Positions 43,977-51,562 of a stretch of 64,000 nucleotides of DNA are shown here, piece after piece. Source of the stretch: Plantibacter sp. Leaf314. GTDB taxonomy: Bacteria > Actinomycetota > Actinomycetes > Actinomycetales > Microbacteriaceae. A program made the translations under genes and the position numbers. The stretch lies in NCBI RefSeq assembly GCF_001423185.1, contig NZ_LMOB01000003.1, positions 1-64,000 of the forward strand, read 5' to 3'. Every line of letters starts with the position of its first letter. Position 1 is the first letter of the stretch. The notes below the pieces were generated by a model. That model saw nothing but the letters and a program-made list of their open reading frames with translations, did not search any database and was not told the origin of the DNA.

Positions 43977-44555
43977 ATGAGTAGCGATGTCCCTCTCGTC
44001 CCGGGCGAAAACGCCTTCCCGCTCCACATCTTCGATGCCCTCGGCTTGGACCCGGTGGTGTTCAAGGACCGCATCGGCGGGTCGGTGATGGTGATCGAGA
44101 AGCGGCCTGAGGACGGGCCGGTGACGATCCTGACGTCCGGGGTGTCCCGGCTCGAGACCGACTCCGGTGAGCGGATCGAGCTCGCGGTGGAGGTCGTCGA
44201 CGGTCAGCAGGGTGCCGCGATGGTCGCGCTGCGGATCGTGATCAACGAGATCGCGACCAACCGACGGGTGCCGCCGGTGCTCACGCCGTGGCGCAACGGG
44301 ACGCCGTTCCTCAACGAGACGGCGATCTCTGCGCTCCTGGTGACGCCGTCGCGCTGGGGAGCGTCGTTCGACGAGATCCGGAACGAGGCCGGCCAGGTGG
44401 TCGGACACGTGCGGACGCTGAGGCTACTCACGGACGGTGAGGCCGCGGTTGCGGGGCAGCGTGGGTGGGATGCGCTCGTTGCCGAGGTGGGGTCGGTGGA
44501 TGCGTTGTTGGACGTGGAGCGGGTGGAGCCGTTCGGAACTCTGACTGAGGCTTGA
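43977..44555 (+). CDS. SUFU-like (suppressor-of-fused-type) protein, tentative
   Basis: This 192-aa soluble protein has alternating strands and helices. The stretch VTILTSGVSRLE, the late ISALLVTPSRWG and the closing LRLLTDGEAAVAGQRGWDALV follow the SUFU pattern (strand 'TxGxS', 'lLltP', 'ltxxE...Gxd'). SUFU proteins are frequent immunity proteins in toxin systems, but no toxin is visible next to it. The start is leaderless. Its stop codon lies in a heptamer repeat (44547-44574). Assignment is from pattern only. Confidence 0.5.
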   Translation: MSSDVPLVPGENAFPLHIFDALGLDPVVFKDRIGGSVMVIEKRPEDGPVTILTSGVSRLETDSGERIELAVEVVDGQQGAAMVALRIVINEIATNRRVPPVLTPWRNGTPFLNETAISALLVTPSRWGASFDEIRNEAGQVVGHVRTLRLLTDGEAAVAGQRGWDALVAEVGSVDALLDVERVEPFGTLTEA

Positions 44556-44574
44556 GGCTTGAGGCTCGAGGCCC
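44547..44574 (+). repeat. short heptamer tandem repeat
   Basis: GAGGCTT, GAGGCTT, GAGGCTC and GAGGCCC lie in tandem over the stop codon of the preceding gene. Confidence 0.8.
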
Positions 44575-44612
44575 CGCGTATAATCTCGCCCTTCTCGGGA
44601 GCCGGTGCCGCG

Positions 44613-44629
44613 GCCGACATATGGTCGGC
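44613..44629. other. hairpin upstream of gene A copy 2
   Basis: GCCGAC-ATATG-GTCGGC is a perfect 6-bp stem-loop 37 nt before the ATG at 44666. It could be a weak terminator for the gene upstream or an operator. Confidence 0.4.
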
Positions 44630-44665
44630 ACGTTTGCGTCGCCTGGCGCCTTGGACCTAGGTCTG

Positions 44666-45136
44666 ATGACTGCATCGCTGACTGCCCTGGCCGAAGAACT
44701 CACGCGTCGGGGCCTCGTCGCCTCGCCCGAGGTGGAGGACACGTTCGTCTACGGGCTCGCCCGCGACGCCGAGGTCATGCTCAACGTCGACCCCGAGCCC
44801 GAAGAGCAGGAAGTCGAGCCGGAGCCGGCGGCGCTCGCCGACTTGGCGCAGCGGGTCCTCTCAACGCCGACGGCGGAGTGGAAGGTGCTGCTCGACCGCG
44901 TGGTGTCGGAGATCGAGGAGTCCGACGAGCTGGACGAGGTCGTCGAGACCGCCGAGCTTCGCGAAGACCTCGTGCTGCGCTCCGTGATCGTCTTCATCGA
45001 CGCTGTACTGCTGTCGTTCGACGCGCCGAAGCAGTTCCCCGACAGCTCGGTGCTCGTGCAGCTCGACGCCGACGTCGCGTTCGAAGCCGTCGAGGTCGAG
45101 CCCGACGAGGAGCTCGTGCGCCGCCTCTCGATGTGA
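44666..45136 (+). CDS. gene A copy 2: acidic hypothetical protein
   Basis: This 156-aa protein is not recognised. It is strongly acidic, with an alternating Glu/Pro stretch (PEPEEQEVEPEPAALADLAQ, residues 43-62) and long helices rich in Asp/Glu/Val. There are no cysteines or membrane segments, so it is probably cytosolic. The first 33 codons are the same as those of the broken copy at 36807, and the overall match is about 96% over 400 nt by eye. Such similarity, greater than that of the neighbouring duplicated genes, suggests recent gene conversion. A role as an inhibitor or immunity protein is possible because of its charge, but nothing shows it directly. Confidence 0.65.
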   Translation: MTASLTALAEELTRRGLVASPEVEDTFVYGLARDAEVMLNVDPEPEEQEVEPEPAALADLAQRVLSTPTAEWKVLLDRVVSEIEESDELDEVVETAELREDLVLRSVIVFIDAVLLSFDAPKQFPDSSVLVQLDADVAFEAVEVEPDEELVRRLSM

Positions 45137-45213
45137 GTGCGGCGTCGGTCGCTGGGCCCGTGTCTCCTTCGATCCGTGAGCGTTTCGGAGGGGTGTCCGT
45201 GACCTCCACATCC

Positions 45214-45240
45214 CCGGTCCCTGAGCTTGTCGAAGGGCAG
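45214..45240 (+). repeat. dispersed repeat, copy 7, abutting a start codon
   Basis: CCGGTCCCTGAGC followed by TTGTCGAAGGGCAG. Its GAAGGG lies 5 nt before the ATG at 45243, so the repeat provides the ribosome-binding site of gene B. Confidence 0.85.
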
Positions 45241-45242
45241 AC

Positions 45243-45584
45243 ATGGGCACGGTGACACGCGTCGTTCGACAACCCGTCCTCTGGGCAGTCCTCGGCCTGA
45301 CCGCCCTCTACATCGCGCTCATCCTGCTGATCGTCACGAACTTCGACGGCGGCTGCCGCGAGTCGTATCCGATGAGCTGCCAATTCCTGGAACTCGACCT
45401 GCCGGGCTTGCTCACCACGGTGCTTCTCCTCGCGGTCGTCGCTGTCGACGCCGGTATCTGCGCCGCGCGTCCGCGATCGGTCGCGAGAGGAGCGCTGCTC
45501 GCTGCGCTCGGAGCCGGAGTCGTCGCCATCATGGTCCTGGGTTTCGACCTGTCGACGAATCCCGCTTGGGAGTGGCGGTACTGA
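45243..45584 (+). CDS. gene B copy 2: small membrane protein
   Basis: This 113-aa protein has three hydrophobic segments (residues 12-34, 55-74, 84-102). An extracytoplasmic loop contains cysteines in DGGCRESYPMSCQF, perhaps disulfide-bonded. No family is recognised. The start is set by the Shine-Dalgarno-like GAAGGG contributed by the dispersed repeat. A relic of a paralogue with a TAG stop lies at 37361-37594 after the other copy of gene A, so A and B form a repeated pair. Confidence 0.65.
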   Translation: MGTVTRVVRQPVLWAVLGLTALYIALILLIVTNFDGGCRESYPMSCQFLELDLPGLLTTVLLLAVVAVDAGICAARPRSVARGALLAALGAGVVAIMVLGFDLSTNPAWEWRY

Positions 45585-45671
45585 CTGCGAGTCGCCCGGT
45601 CAGTTGTGACGTTCCTGCCGCCCTGAGGCCGGTGCTGTCGACTTCGTCACGAGTTGTGACGCGGTGGGCTC

Positions 45672-45848
45672 GTGGAGGGCATCGAGTCCGTCGACACCGT
45701 CCGCAGGACTCTCTTCGCGAACGACCCGGCCCCCGTGCCCTCCGTCTCCGCAACCGAACGCGCGTACCGCCTCGAGGCATTGCAAAGCCTGTTGGGGTTG
45801 GTGCGAAGAAACGTCACTGAGGTCAACTGGTCGAGGCAAACTGGTTGA
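45672..45848 (+). CDS. short open frame, possible gene remnant
   Basis: This is 58 codons from GTG 45672 to a stop at 45846-45848. The middle reads TERAYRLEALQSLLGLVRRN, which looks like a genuine amphipathic helix rather than noise. The last 26 nt overlap the 3' end of the convergent alarmone-synthetase gene, so it may be the 5' part of a gene cut by insertion of that module. No family is assigned. Confidence 0.3.
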   Translation: MEGIESVDTVRRTLFANDPAPVPSVSATERAYRLEALQSLLGLVRRNVTEVNWSRQTG

Positions 45849-46788
45849 CCATTGAATCGATCAGAGCCTCAAAGTCCGATCCCCGAGTCATGGCACTCAA
45901 TTTCGAGGGTCTAGCCGAGGCGCGCTCCGCCACGATCAACGCTTCCGGTTCGAGGTACAGCCAATCTCGCGACTCGACGAAGTCCTCGGAGCCGTACGCA
46001 TGGCGGCCGATGGTATCGGCGATGCGTTGCTCGTTCTCCGCAGCAAAAGTTCGAATGATCTCGACGACACGCGGTCTCTCGTCGATCTTGTAAGAGGTCA
46101 TAAGCGTCTCGAGCAGGCCACTTGGCCGAGTGGCGCGGGAACGCCCATCAATTAGACCGTCGAGAACCGATGTCAGATCCTCGTAGACGCGGGTGTCCTC
46201 AAACTCTGGTTTGACTGCAAGGGCGTCGAGCATGAGATCCACCTCCGAATCGAACAGCTCAGCAAGAACGATGAGACGCAACATCCTACGCTCGAGCTCT
46301 GACGTCAGCTCGATGGGACCTTTGTATCGAACGCGGTGATCCACGATGTACCAAGCGTCAGAGGCCGCAGTGCGGACTTGCACCTCGACCTTAACTGGTG
46401 AACTGCCACTGTCTGTGATGGACGCGTCCCGCAAGTCGAACTGGTTGGACTCATACTTCAGTTCGTCGGGTCGAGAGACGCGCCGGTCGACTTTTGGGTC
46501 CCAGACAGTCTGGCTTTCGAGCAACTCAGTGAATTCGTGCACACCGCGCTTCGTGGGGAAAATTGCCTTTAGTGCCACAAGATCGCCCAGGCTGTCCCAT
46601 GTTCGTGGCGAACTGGGGTTCTTGAATACCTTACCAAGCACGCTGCGGTGGGTCTTAACGCGACCAGACACCACCGCGCCTTTGTCTACACTCCTTGCAA
46701 GCTTCTCGATTAACTCTGTCCATCTGACTAGGGCGGCATCTAGATATGGGCGTTCAGTGAAGTAGCGGTCGGATATCGGATTGGTCAT
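45823..46788 (-). CDS. RelA/SpoT-domain alarmone synthetase
   Basis: This 321-aa protein has an N-terminal RelA/SpoT nucleotidyltransferase domain. The ATP-binding block is RVKTHRSVLGKV (residues 43-54), with GDLVALKAIF (68-77), the Y-x-S loop KYESNQF (111-117) and the catalytic EVQVRT (135-140) leading to HRVRYKG (151-157). No hydrolase domain is present, so it would only make (p)ppGpp-like nucleotides or pyrophosphorylate another target such as tRNA. The C-terminal 150 residues are helical and of unknown type. It starts 2 nt after the stop of the NA37-like gene and has lower GC than its surroundings. Toxin or abortive-infection roles are known for small enzymes of this family; here that is inference. 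Confidence 0.82.
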   Translation of the reverse strand: MTNPISDRYFTERPYLDAALVRWTELIEKLARSVDKGAVVSGRVKTHRSVLGKVFKNPSSPRTWDSLGDLVALKAIFPTKRGVHEFTELLESQTVWDPKVDRRVSRPDELKYESNQFDLRDASITDSGSSPVKVEVQVRTAASDAWYIVDHRVRYKGPIELTSELERRMLRLIVLAELFDSEVDLMLDALAVKPEFEDTRVYEDLTSVLDGLIDGRSRATRPSGLLETLMTSYKIDERPRVVEIIRTFAAENEQRIADTIGRHAYGSEDFVESRDWLYLEPEALIVAERASARPSKLSAMTRGSDFEALIDSMVNQFASTS

Positions 46789-46790
46789 GT

Positions 46791-47816
46791 CTAGCTTTTC
46801 GGCGCTGATCCGAAGCTGACTTTACGCACATCGCCACGCACGATAATCGTTGTGACGCCCGTACTCACATCGGTCTCCACCTGAATCGCGCCACTCTCGA
46901 GAGCTTCGCTGCTGGCCGTGATAACAACACCCGGACCTACAAACCTGAGGCCAGATCCGTGTCCGACAACCAACGACAGGTCTTTGGGAATAACTGCGCT
47001 GGAGACCGCATCAGGTAGAGCGGCGAGGAAATCATCTCGATCATCGATTTCGAGGAACTGATCAGCAAATTCGACGGCTTGAAAACTGTCTGCCGGTGTC
47101 TGCATATAGGAAACGATGGCACCTGCGTAGCGAGCCTTCAATTCAGGACTTGATACGCGTTCGTTCACAAACGAAAGGGCAGAGTCCATGAACTGTTTGG
47201 TTCGAACCTCTGCATCATCGGCGAGTTTGCAACCCAAAAAGCTTGTCAGGAAGAAGTCGGCGAATGCGACGCCATTCTGTTGGTCGACCATCTGCCCATC
47301 TATGGAGCCGGAATCATCATTCAATATAGCGATCTTGTAGACGCGTGAGCTATTCCCAACAATCAATTCATTTAGGTGCTCGAGGTCAAAGTGATCCGCC
47401 TCCCCTGATTCATCCCTCTTAAGTCGCATCCCCTCCTGGTGTTCAGCTTTCAAGATGGCGACCGAAACAGTCGATCCGTCCTCGACGATAGCGACAATCA
47501 GGATGCCGGATGGACTATTCCCAGTTTGGCTCTGATGGAGTAGCTCAGCCAGAGACTGTGATGCAGGGACCAAAGTATCGTGGTCTCCGAGAATTTCGCG
47601 AATGTGGTCAGGGAGTGATCCGCCGAGAACATCATCTTCGATGATCAGTCTGGGATGGCGCAGCGAAAAATCGAGCATGTTTTCTTCGATGAATCGACGA
47701 GTCTCGACCTGAAGGGCCGTCTCCGAGTAGGAGAGAGACACTCGGGAGCTGTCGTCAGCTGAGTACCTTCCCTTTGGAATCTCGTGGATGATGGCCCGGC
47801 GGATTCGAATGGGCAT
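46791..47816 (-). CDS. nucleoid-associated protein (NA37/YejK/NdpA-like)
   Basis: This 341-aa protein shows the family layout. An N-terminal sheet-rich part has ILIVAIVEDGSTVSVAILKAE. The central VAFADFFLTSFLGCKLADDA (near residues 191-210) is the conserved F-x-D-F-L-GC segment of nucleoid-associated proteins. A helical middle and a C-terminal strand region (VRGDVRKVSFG) follow. These proteins bind double-stranded DNA or the folded nucleoid. Here it is the first gene of a two-gene unit with an alarmone synthetase, which suggests a DNA-state sensor coupled to an effector (inference). GAGG lies before the ATG. Confidence 0.72.
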   Translation of the reverse strand: MPIRIRRAIIHEIPKGRYSADDSSRVSLSYSETALQVETRRFIEENMLDFSLRHPRLIIEDDVLGGSLPDHIREILGDHDTLVPASQSLAELLHQSQTGNSPSGILIVAIVEDGSTVSVAILKAEHQEGMRLKRDESGEADHFDLEHLNELIVGNSSRVYKIAILNDDSGSIDGQMVDQQNGVAFADFFLTSFLGCKLADDAEVRTKQFMDSALSFVNERVSSPELKARYAGAIVSYMQTPADSFQAVEFADQFLEIDDRDDFLAALPDAVSSAVIPKDLSLVVGHGSGLRFVGPGVVITASSEALESGAIQVETDVSTGVTTIIVRGDVRKVSFGSAPKS

Positions 47817-47828
47817 TGCAAACCTCTT

Positions 47829-47857
47829 CGTCTACAGTTCTACGATGGATTCTTCAA
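47829..47857 (-). promoter_or_regulatory. promoter of the NA37-alarmone synthetase unit
   Basis: On the minus strand TTGAAG (47857-47852) and TAGACG (47834-47829) are spaced 17 nt apart, 12 nt before the ATG. The stretch from 47858 to 48118 has no other recognisable feature. Confidence 0.45.
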
Positions 47858-48118
47858 CATAGCAGCGACGTACAGTCTGGCCCTAGATTCGAGTTGTGTT
47901 GCAGTGGATTTACCGTGATAGCAGCCTCGAGCTTCACCGGTCCTGAGCGGTGGGCTCCGTCGAATACAGTCAGGTGGGTGGGTGTCCCGGTTAGTTAACC
48001 TGCCTCTGCGCTCGCGAGGCTCCGGGTGGCGGTTCGAATGCGCCAACTGGTCAAGTCGAGCGCCTCCCGATGGCGGCCGTCGAAGCATGCTCGCTCTAGT
48101 GAGGACGGAAGTAATCTT

Positions 48119-48758
48119 CTACTTGTTCTCCGACACCCCGTCGGCACCCGACGCGGAGCATGACCCATCGCATACGCTCCCGTCGCCGTCTGCTCCGCGA
48201 CCACGTCGCCGTCGACGGTGATCTTGCAGCTGACCGAGCCGGTGTCCTCGGCTCCGTTCTGCGCCTGGAGGGAGTATGAGGCGTAGTCGTACTCGCTTCC
48301 TGCCTGGACGGTGAGCTCCTGGATGAACGGCAGTGACTTGCCGCTGGCCTGTTCCGTACTGCTGCTGCCTGCCGAATAGGTGGAGTAGGTGATCGAGGCG
48401 TCGGTGGCGGTGCCGTTGACCTCGTAGATGACGGAGATCTCCTTGTTGGCGGCCGCGGAGGACTCTGCTTTCGCGGTCTTCACGGCGTCGCTGACGAGTC
48501 CGGCGAACCCGGCCGTGTAGGTGATCGCGAGGATGATGCTCAGGACGATCGCGATGGCCGAGACGATCGTGCGAGTCCCACGAACCCGGCGATGTAGTTC
48601 AGGATCGGGATGAAGGCCCCGATGAGCGCGAACCCTCCGACGATGAGGGCGGCGATGCCAAGTCCGTTGCCGCGCTTGCCGGTTTTGACGGGAGCCGGGC
48701 CTGGCACGGGCAGCGGGTAGGGCTGGTGCTGGGCGGGCGGCTGGTTCGAAGTGGACAT
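48119..48758 (-). pseudogene. gene C copy 2: MmpS-like membrane protein, two frameshifts
   Basis: The sequence matches the intact gene at 41214-41873 along its full length, from MSTSNQPPAQHQPYPLPVPG to the terminal ENK. Relative to that copy it lacks 19 nt after GATCGTG (near 48570), which breaks the second membrane segment. It also lacks one nucleotide near 48160, which changes the last 20 codons. Two independent lesions make an intact product unlikely. Neither lesion is at a homopolymer. Confidence 0.8.
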
Positions 48759-49312
48759 GCTCGTGGTGCCTCTCTGCTGCGTTGGTTCCACCGCACCGAG
48801 GGCGGGCTCCGAGGGGCAGGGGTGGACGGGCCCCTGATGCGATGGACTCGTCGGATTCGCAAACTGTGCGCGGCTGTCCGTTACTCTCCGCGCCGTCGCT
48901 CTAAGTCCGATGAAGCTCGATGCCAAACTCGCGCTCGGTCCAGTCGGGGTAGAGCTCACGTAGGACGGAGCAGTAGTCGGGGCTGCGACCGAGGGTTGCG
49001 GAAGTAGGTCCGTTGTCCACCAGCAACGGCTGGGGAGCGGACCAATCCATGCGCGCTGTGCGTGACGACGATGACCTAGAGGTAAGGACAGAGTCGACTC
49101 CTACCGATCGTTGCGGACGCCGCGCCGCGCCGGTATCGGCACTGGCCCGTGCATCGAGTCCGACTCGCTCCGAGAGCGCAACTCGTGCAGCGATCCGCCT
49201 CATTGTGCGAGCAAGACTTGAGCCGAACGTGTTTGGTTCAATGCGCAAACAAGGACAGCGTTGGCGAGCCACAGAGTCTGACAGGTGAGTCGCTGTGACG
49301 GTGCCATGTCGG
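48759..49312. other. intergenic stretch with a possible gene remnant
   Basis: The first 50 nt repeat the sequence found before gene C copy 1. On the minus strand a frame ending at 48901 closes with VLRELYPDWTEREFGIELHR, which has the look of a true C-terminus, but no credible start or domain precedes it. Nothing else is recognised. Confidence 0.4.
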
Positions 49313-49325
49313 TAGTGTGATCACA
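49313..49325. promoter_or_regulatory. -10 box overlapped by a palindrome, promoter of the five-gene cluster
   Basis: TAGTGT (49313-49318) is a plausible -10 box. The perfect palindrome TGTGATCACA (49316-49325) overlaps it. A repressor at this site would control the whole cluster. No regulator gene is adjacent. Confidence 0.45.
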
Positions 49326-49351
49326 GCTGGTACAGGTCGGAGGGGGATTCT

Positions 49352-49396
49352 GTGACTGACACATTGACCAAGCCAATCGGATCGTTCGTTGTCTGA
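49352..49396 (+). CDS. 14-codon leader frame
   Basis: GTG 49352 has a strong GGAGGGGG ribosome site 5 nt upstream, but the frame ends after 14 codons (VTDTLTKPIGSFVV) in a TGA. That stop overlaps the TTG start of the next gene by 8 nt. It may be a leader peptide whose translation delivers ribosomes to the weak TTG start. Confidence 0.4.
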   Translation: MTDTLTKPIGSFVV

Positions 49397-50237
49397 GGCA
49401 ACGGCGGCTGCTCCGTGCCGCCACGTAGGCGCGCCATCTGCCGCGCATGTCGAACGAGCGGTGAAGGCTATACAGGGTCTCTATGGACATCCCGAGGTTC
49501 TTGCCTCATACGGCCTTTCTCCCAGCGAGTTCGCGTCGGTCTTGCCTGCGGCAATCGAGACAGCGCGAGGCAGCATGAGCGCCAGTACTTCAAATCGACG
49601 CCACTTTCTCGCGAGCGTGCTCTCGCACCTCGTCGAGACCGGCCTCGCCTCGAGCTTGACGAGTCCGTCATACGGTGCCGACACGGTGTATCGCTTGGAG
49701 GTGCCCGGGACGGGACCCATCGCGATCATCCAGAAGGGCTGCCCCGATGGTGCCCACAGCAGTAGCAGATGGACAGCTCCAGAATGGGCACAGGAGGTGT
49801 ATCTGTGGTGGATGTGTTCGAGCATGAAGTCGCATCCAGGGGAGCATGTAGTGAAAGGCATCAATCGGCTGCGCCAGCGATTTGAATCGGATCCGGCGTG
49901 GCGTCTGACTGGGGTGATCTTCCACAATGAACTGTGCGGCTCAGTGAATCGCCCGTGCCCGAAGCAGTCGAAGGCCATCGAGATAGCTGGTCGGTCCGTT
50001 CCACCTCCCTGTGTGTACCTGGTTCCCGAAAGCGACGAGGCTTCGTCCACGTTGAATTGGACCGGCGAGAGGAAAGCCGTGTTTCCCGCGATATTGATGC
50101 GCGCATTCGGCATCGATGATGTGGAACAGCCCTTCTTCGAGGGCTACGTCGGTTTTCAACGGCGTAACAACGCAGACTTGCGCACTTCCGTTACTATCCG
50201 ATTCGGAGCAGGCCGCTCCTCGACTTACAGGAGCTGA
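49389..50237 (+). CDS. unknown protein, first gene of the restriction-like cluster
   Basis: This 282-aa protein is not recognised. The segment GADTVYRLEV..IAIIQKG (residues 97-117) has Asp and a Q-x-K-like pair at a spacing that could suit a PD-(D/E)xK nuclease. GVIFHNELCG near 175 and PPPCVYLVPE near 207 look like conserved core strands. There are eight cysteines. The start is TTG 49389, coupled to the leader frame; a GTG at codon 25 is the alternative. It ends 2 nt before the ParB-like gene. A nuclease or target-recognition role is inference from context. Confidence 0.55.
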   Translation: MSEATAAAPCRHVGAPSAAHVERAVKAIQGLYGHPEVLASYGLSPSEFASVLPAAIETARGSMSASTSNRRHFLASVLSHLVETGLASSLTSPSYGADTVYRLEVPGTGPIAIIQKGCPDGAHSSSRWTAPEWAQEVYLWWMCSSMKSHPGEHVVKGINRLRQRFESDPAWRLTGVIFHNELCGSVNRPCPKQSKAIEIAGRSVPPPCVYLVPESDEASSTLNWTGERKAVFPAILMRAFGIDDVEQPFFEGYVGFQRRNNADLRTSVTIRFGAGRSSTYRS

Positions 50238-50239
50238 TC

Positions 50240-51562
50240 ATGACCAATCCGCTGCTCGACCAAGAGCGTGTGAACTTCCTCGCTGCCCGCCAGGTCCTAG
50301 CCACTGCGCCGCTTCCAGCATGGCCGCGTACGTCGAAGCAGCTGAACCTCGTTGAGTTAGAGGTGGACTGGGTAAAATTCTCCACCCTGAATCACCGAAC
50401 GCGCGCAGAGCAACGAGCCGTTGTCGCGCTACAGGGCGATACCACGCTCTTCAGCGCCGACCCCTTCGGTTTCGCTGCACAAGAGGCACAGTACGAGATC
50501 CTGCGAACCCAGGAGGGATTCGCAGAACTTAGGTCCGACCTCGCGAATAGGGAGCAGCAAGAGCCCGCGATTGTGACGGCGGACGGCGTGCTGATCAACG
50601 GCAATCGTCGTGCTGCGGCGCTTCGCAGTTTGTACATCGACGAGGATCGCCCGGACGCGCGATACATCCGTTGTCTCGTTCTGCCTGCCGACGCTACAGT
50701 TGCCGAGCTTGTGGATCTCGAAACCGAGCTGCAGATTGCCCGGGATTTCAAGCAAGAGTATGGGTGGATCAATGAGGCGCTTCTGGTTGAGGAGCTGTAC
50801 GAACGCGAGAGTCGTGACTACTCGCGTGTCGCGACGAGAATGCACAAGGATGTGTCGGCAGTTCGTTCCCTCCACGAGAAACTTCAGCAGGTGCATCAAT
50901 TGGTCAGTATGTCTTCAGGTAGTCGAAACTACATTGATTTCAATGACAACGAGTCGGCCTTTGACGAACTAGCGAAACACGTTCGAAACAAGCAGCCAAT
51001 CGAAGCGGAGTCGGTGCGGTCTGTCTATTTTCTAGGAACCCTGGCAAATGTTAAGTATCGAAAACTCCGTCACCTTCGTCGTCCAGACGCGGCGGAGTTG
51101 GTGAAGGCTGAAATAGAGAGTGATCCCTCCCTCAGCAAGCTCCTTGCCCTAGCCGAAGAAACAGATCGAATCGGGGGCGAAGCGCAGGACGTGCTTGATG
51201 CGATCCTTGGGGAGGCCCCGGCAGCGGGTCCGCTAACAGCGCTCCTGGGTTTAGTTGCAACTAGGCGAGTTGACGAAGCCGTGGAACTCGAAGGCGGGAC
51301 GGTTGTCGAGATGGCTGCAGTCCTCGAGAGCCTGGCAAGCGCCGTAGTTGCGGCGGCCGACGAGGCCGAGGAGGATCAACGTGACCAGAGTGCGCAGGTC
51401 GCTCCGCTGGCCCGTCTGGATAAGGCGATAGTTGAGGTTGAGCGTGCAACGGAGGGCTTGGCAAGAGCTCGAGCCTTCGACGACTTCGACGAAACCGGGC
51501 TCGCTTCACGGATCACAAGGCTGCAGGCTCTCTTAGGGAATTTCGCGGAAACACAATCGTGA
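50240..51562 (+). CDS. ParB/Srx-like nuclease-domain protein
   Basis: This 440-aa protein carries a ParB-like core with GVLINGNRRAAALRSL (residues 116-131), the conserved G-N-R-R of ParB/Srx domains, which bind or hydrolyse nucleotides. A long helical region follows (residues 170-330), and the C-terminal 100 residues are charged and coiled-coil-like. AGGAG precedes the ATG. Partition-type ParB has a helix-turn-helix after the core; here no clear one is visible. It overlaps the helicase gene by 4 nt (GTGA), so the two products probably work together. Confidence 0.75.
   Translation: MTNPLLDQERVNFLAARQVLATAPLPAWPRTSKQLNLVELEVDWVKFSTLNHRTRAEQRAVVALQGDTTLFSADPFGFAAQEAQYEILRTQEGFAELRSDLANREQQEPAIVTADGVLINGNRRAAALRSLYIDEDRPDARYIRCLVLPADATVAELVDLETELQIARDFKQEYGWINEALLVEELYERESRDYSRVATRMHKDVSAVRSLHEKLQQVHQLVSMSSGSRNYIDFNDNESAFDELAKHVRNKQPIEAESVRSVYFLGTLANVKYRKLRHLRRPDAAELVKAEIESDPSLSKLLALAEETDRIGGEAQDVLDAILGEAPAAGPLTALLGLVATRRVDEAVELEGGTVVEMAAVLESLASAVVAAADEAEEDQRDQSAQVAPLARLDKAIVEVERATEGLARARAFDDFDETGLASRITRLQALLGNFAETQS

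Noticed and set aside
48015..48050. tRNA-like GGTTCGAAT with flanking TGGCG/CGCCA
   Set aside because: Only a T-arm-like hairpin with a 9-nt loop is present. No acceptor, D or anticodon arm can be folded upstream.
49934..49979. Possible degenerate dispersed repeat in the unknown gene (GTGCCCGAAGCAGTCGAAGG)
   Set aside because: It matches the repeat at about half the positions beyond the common TCGAAGG core. It is within the range of chance.
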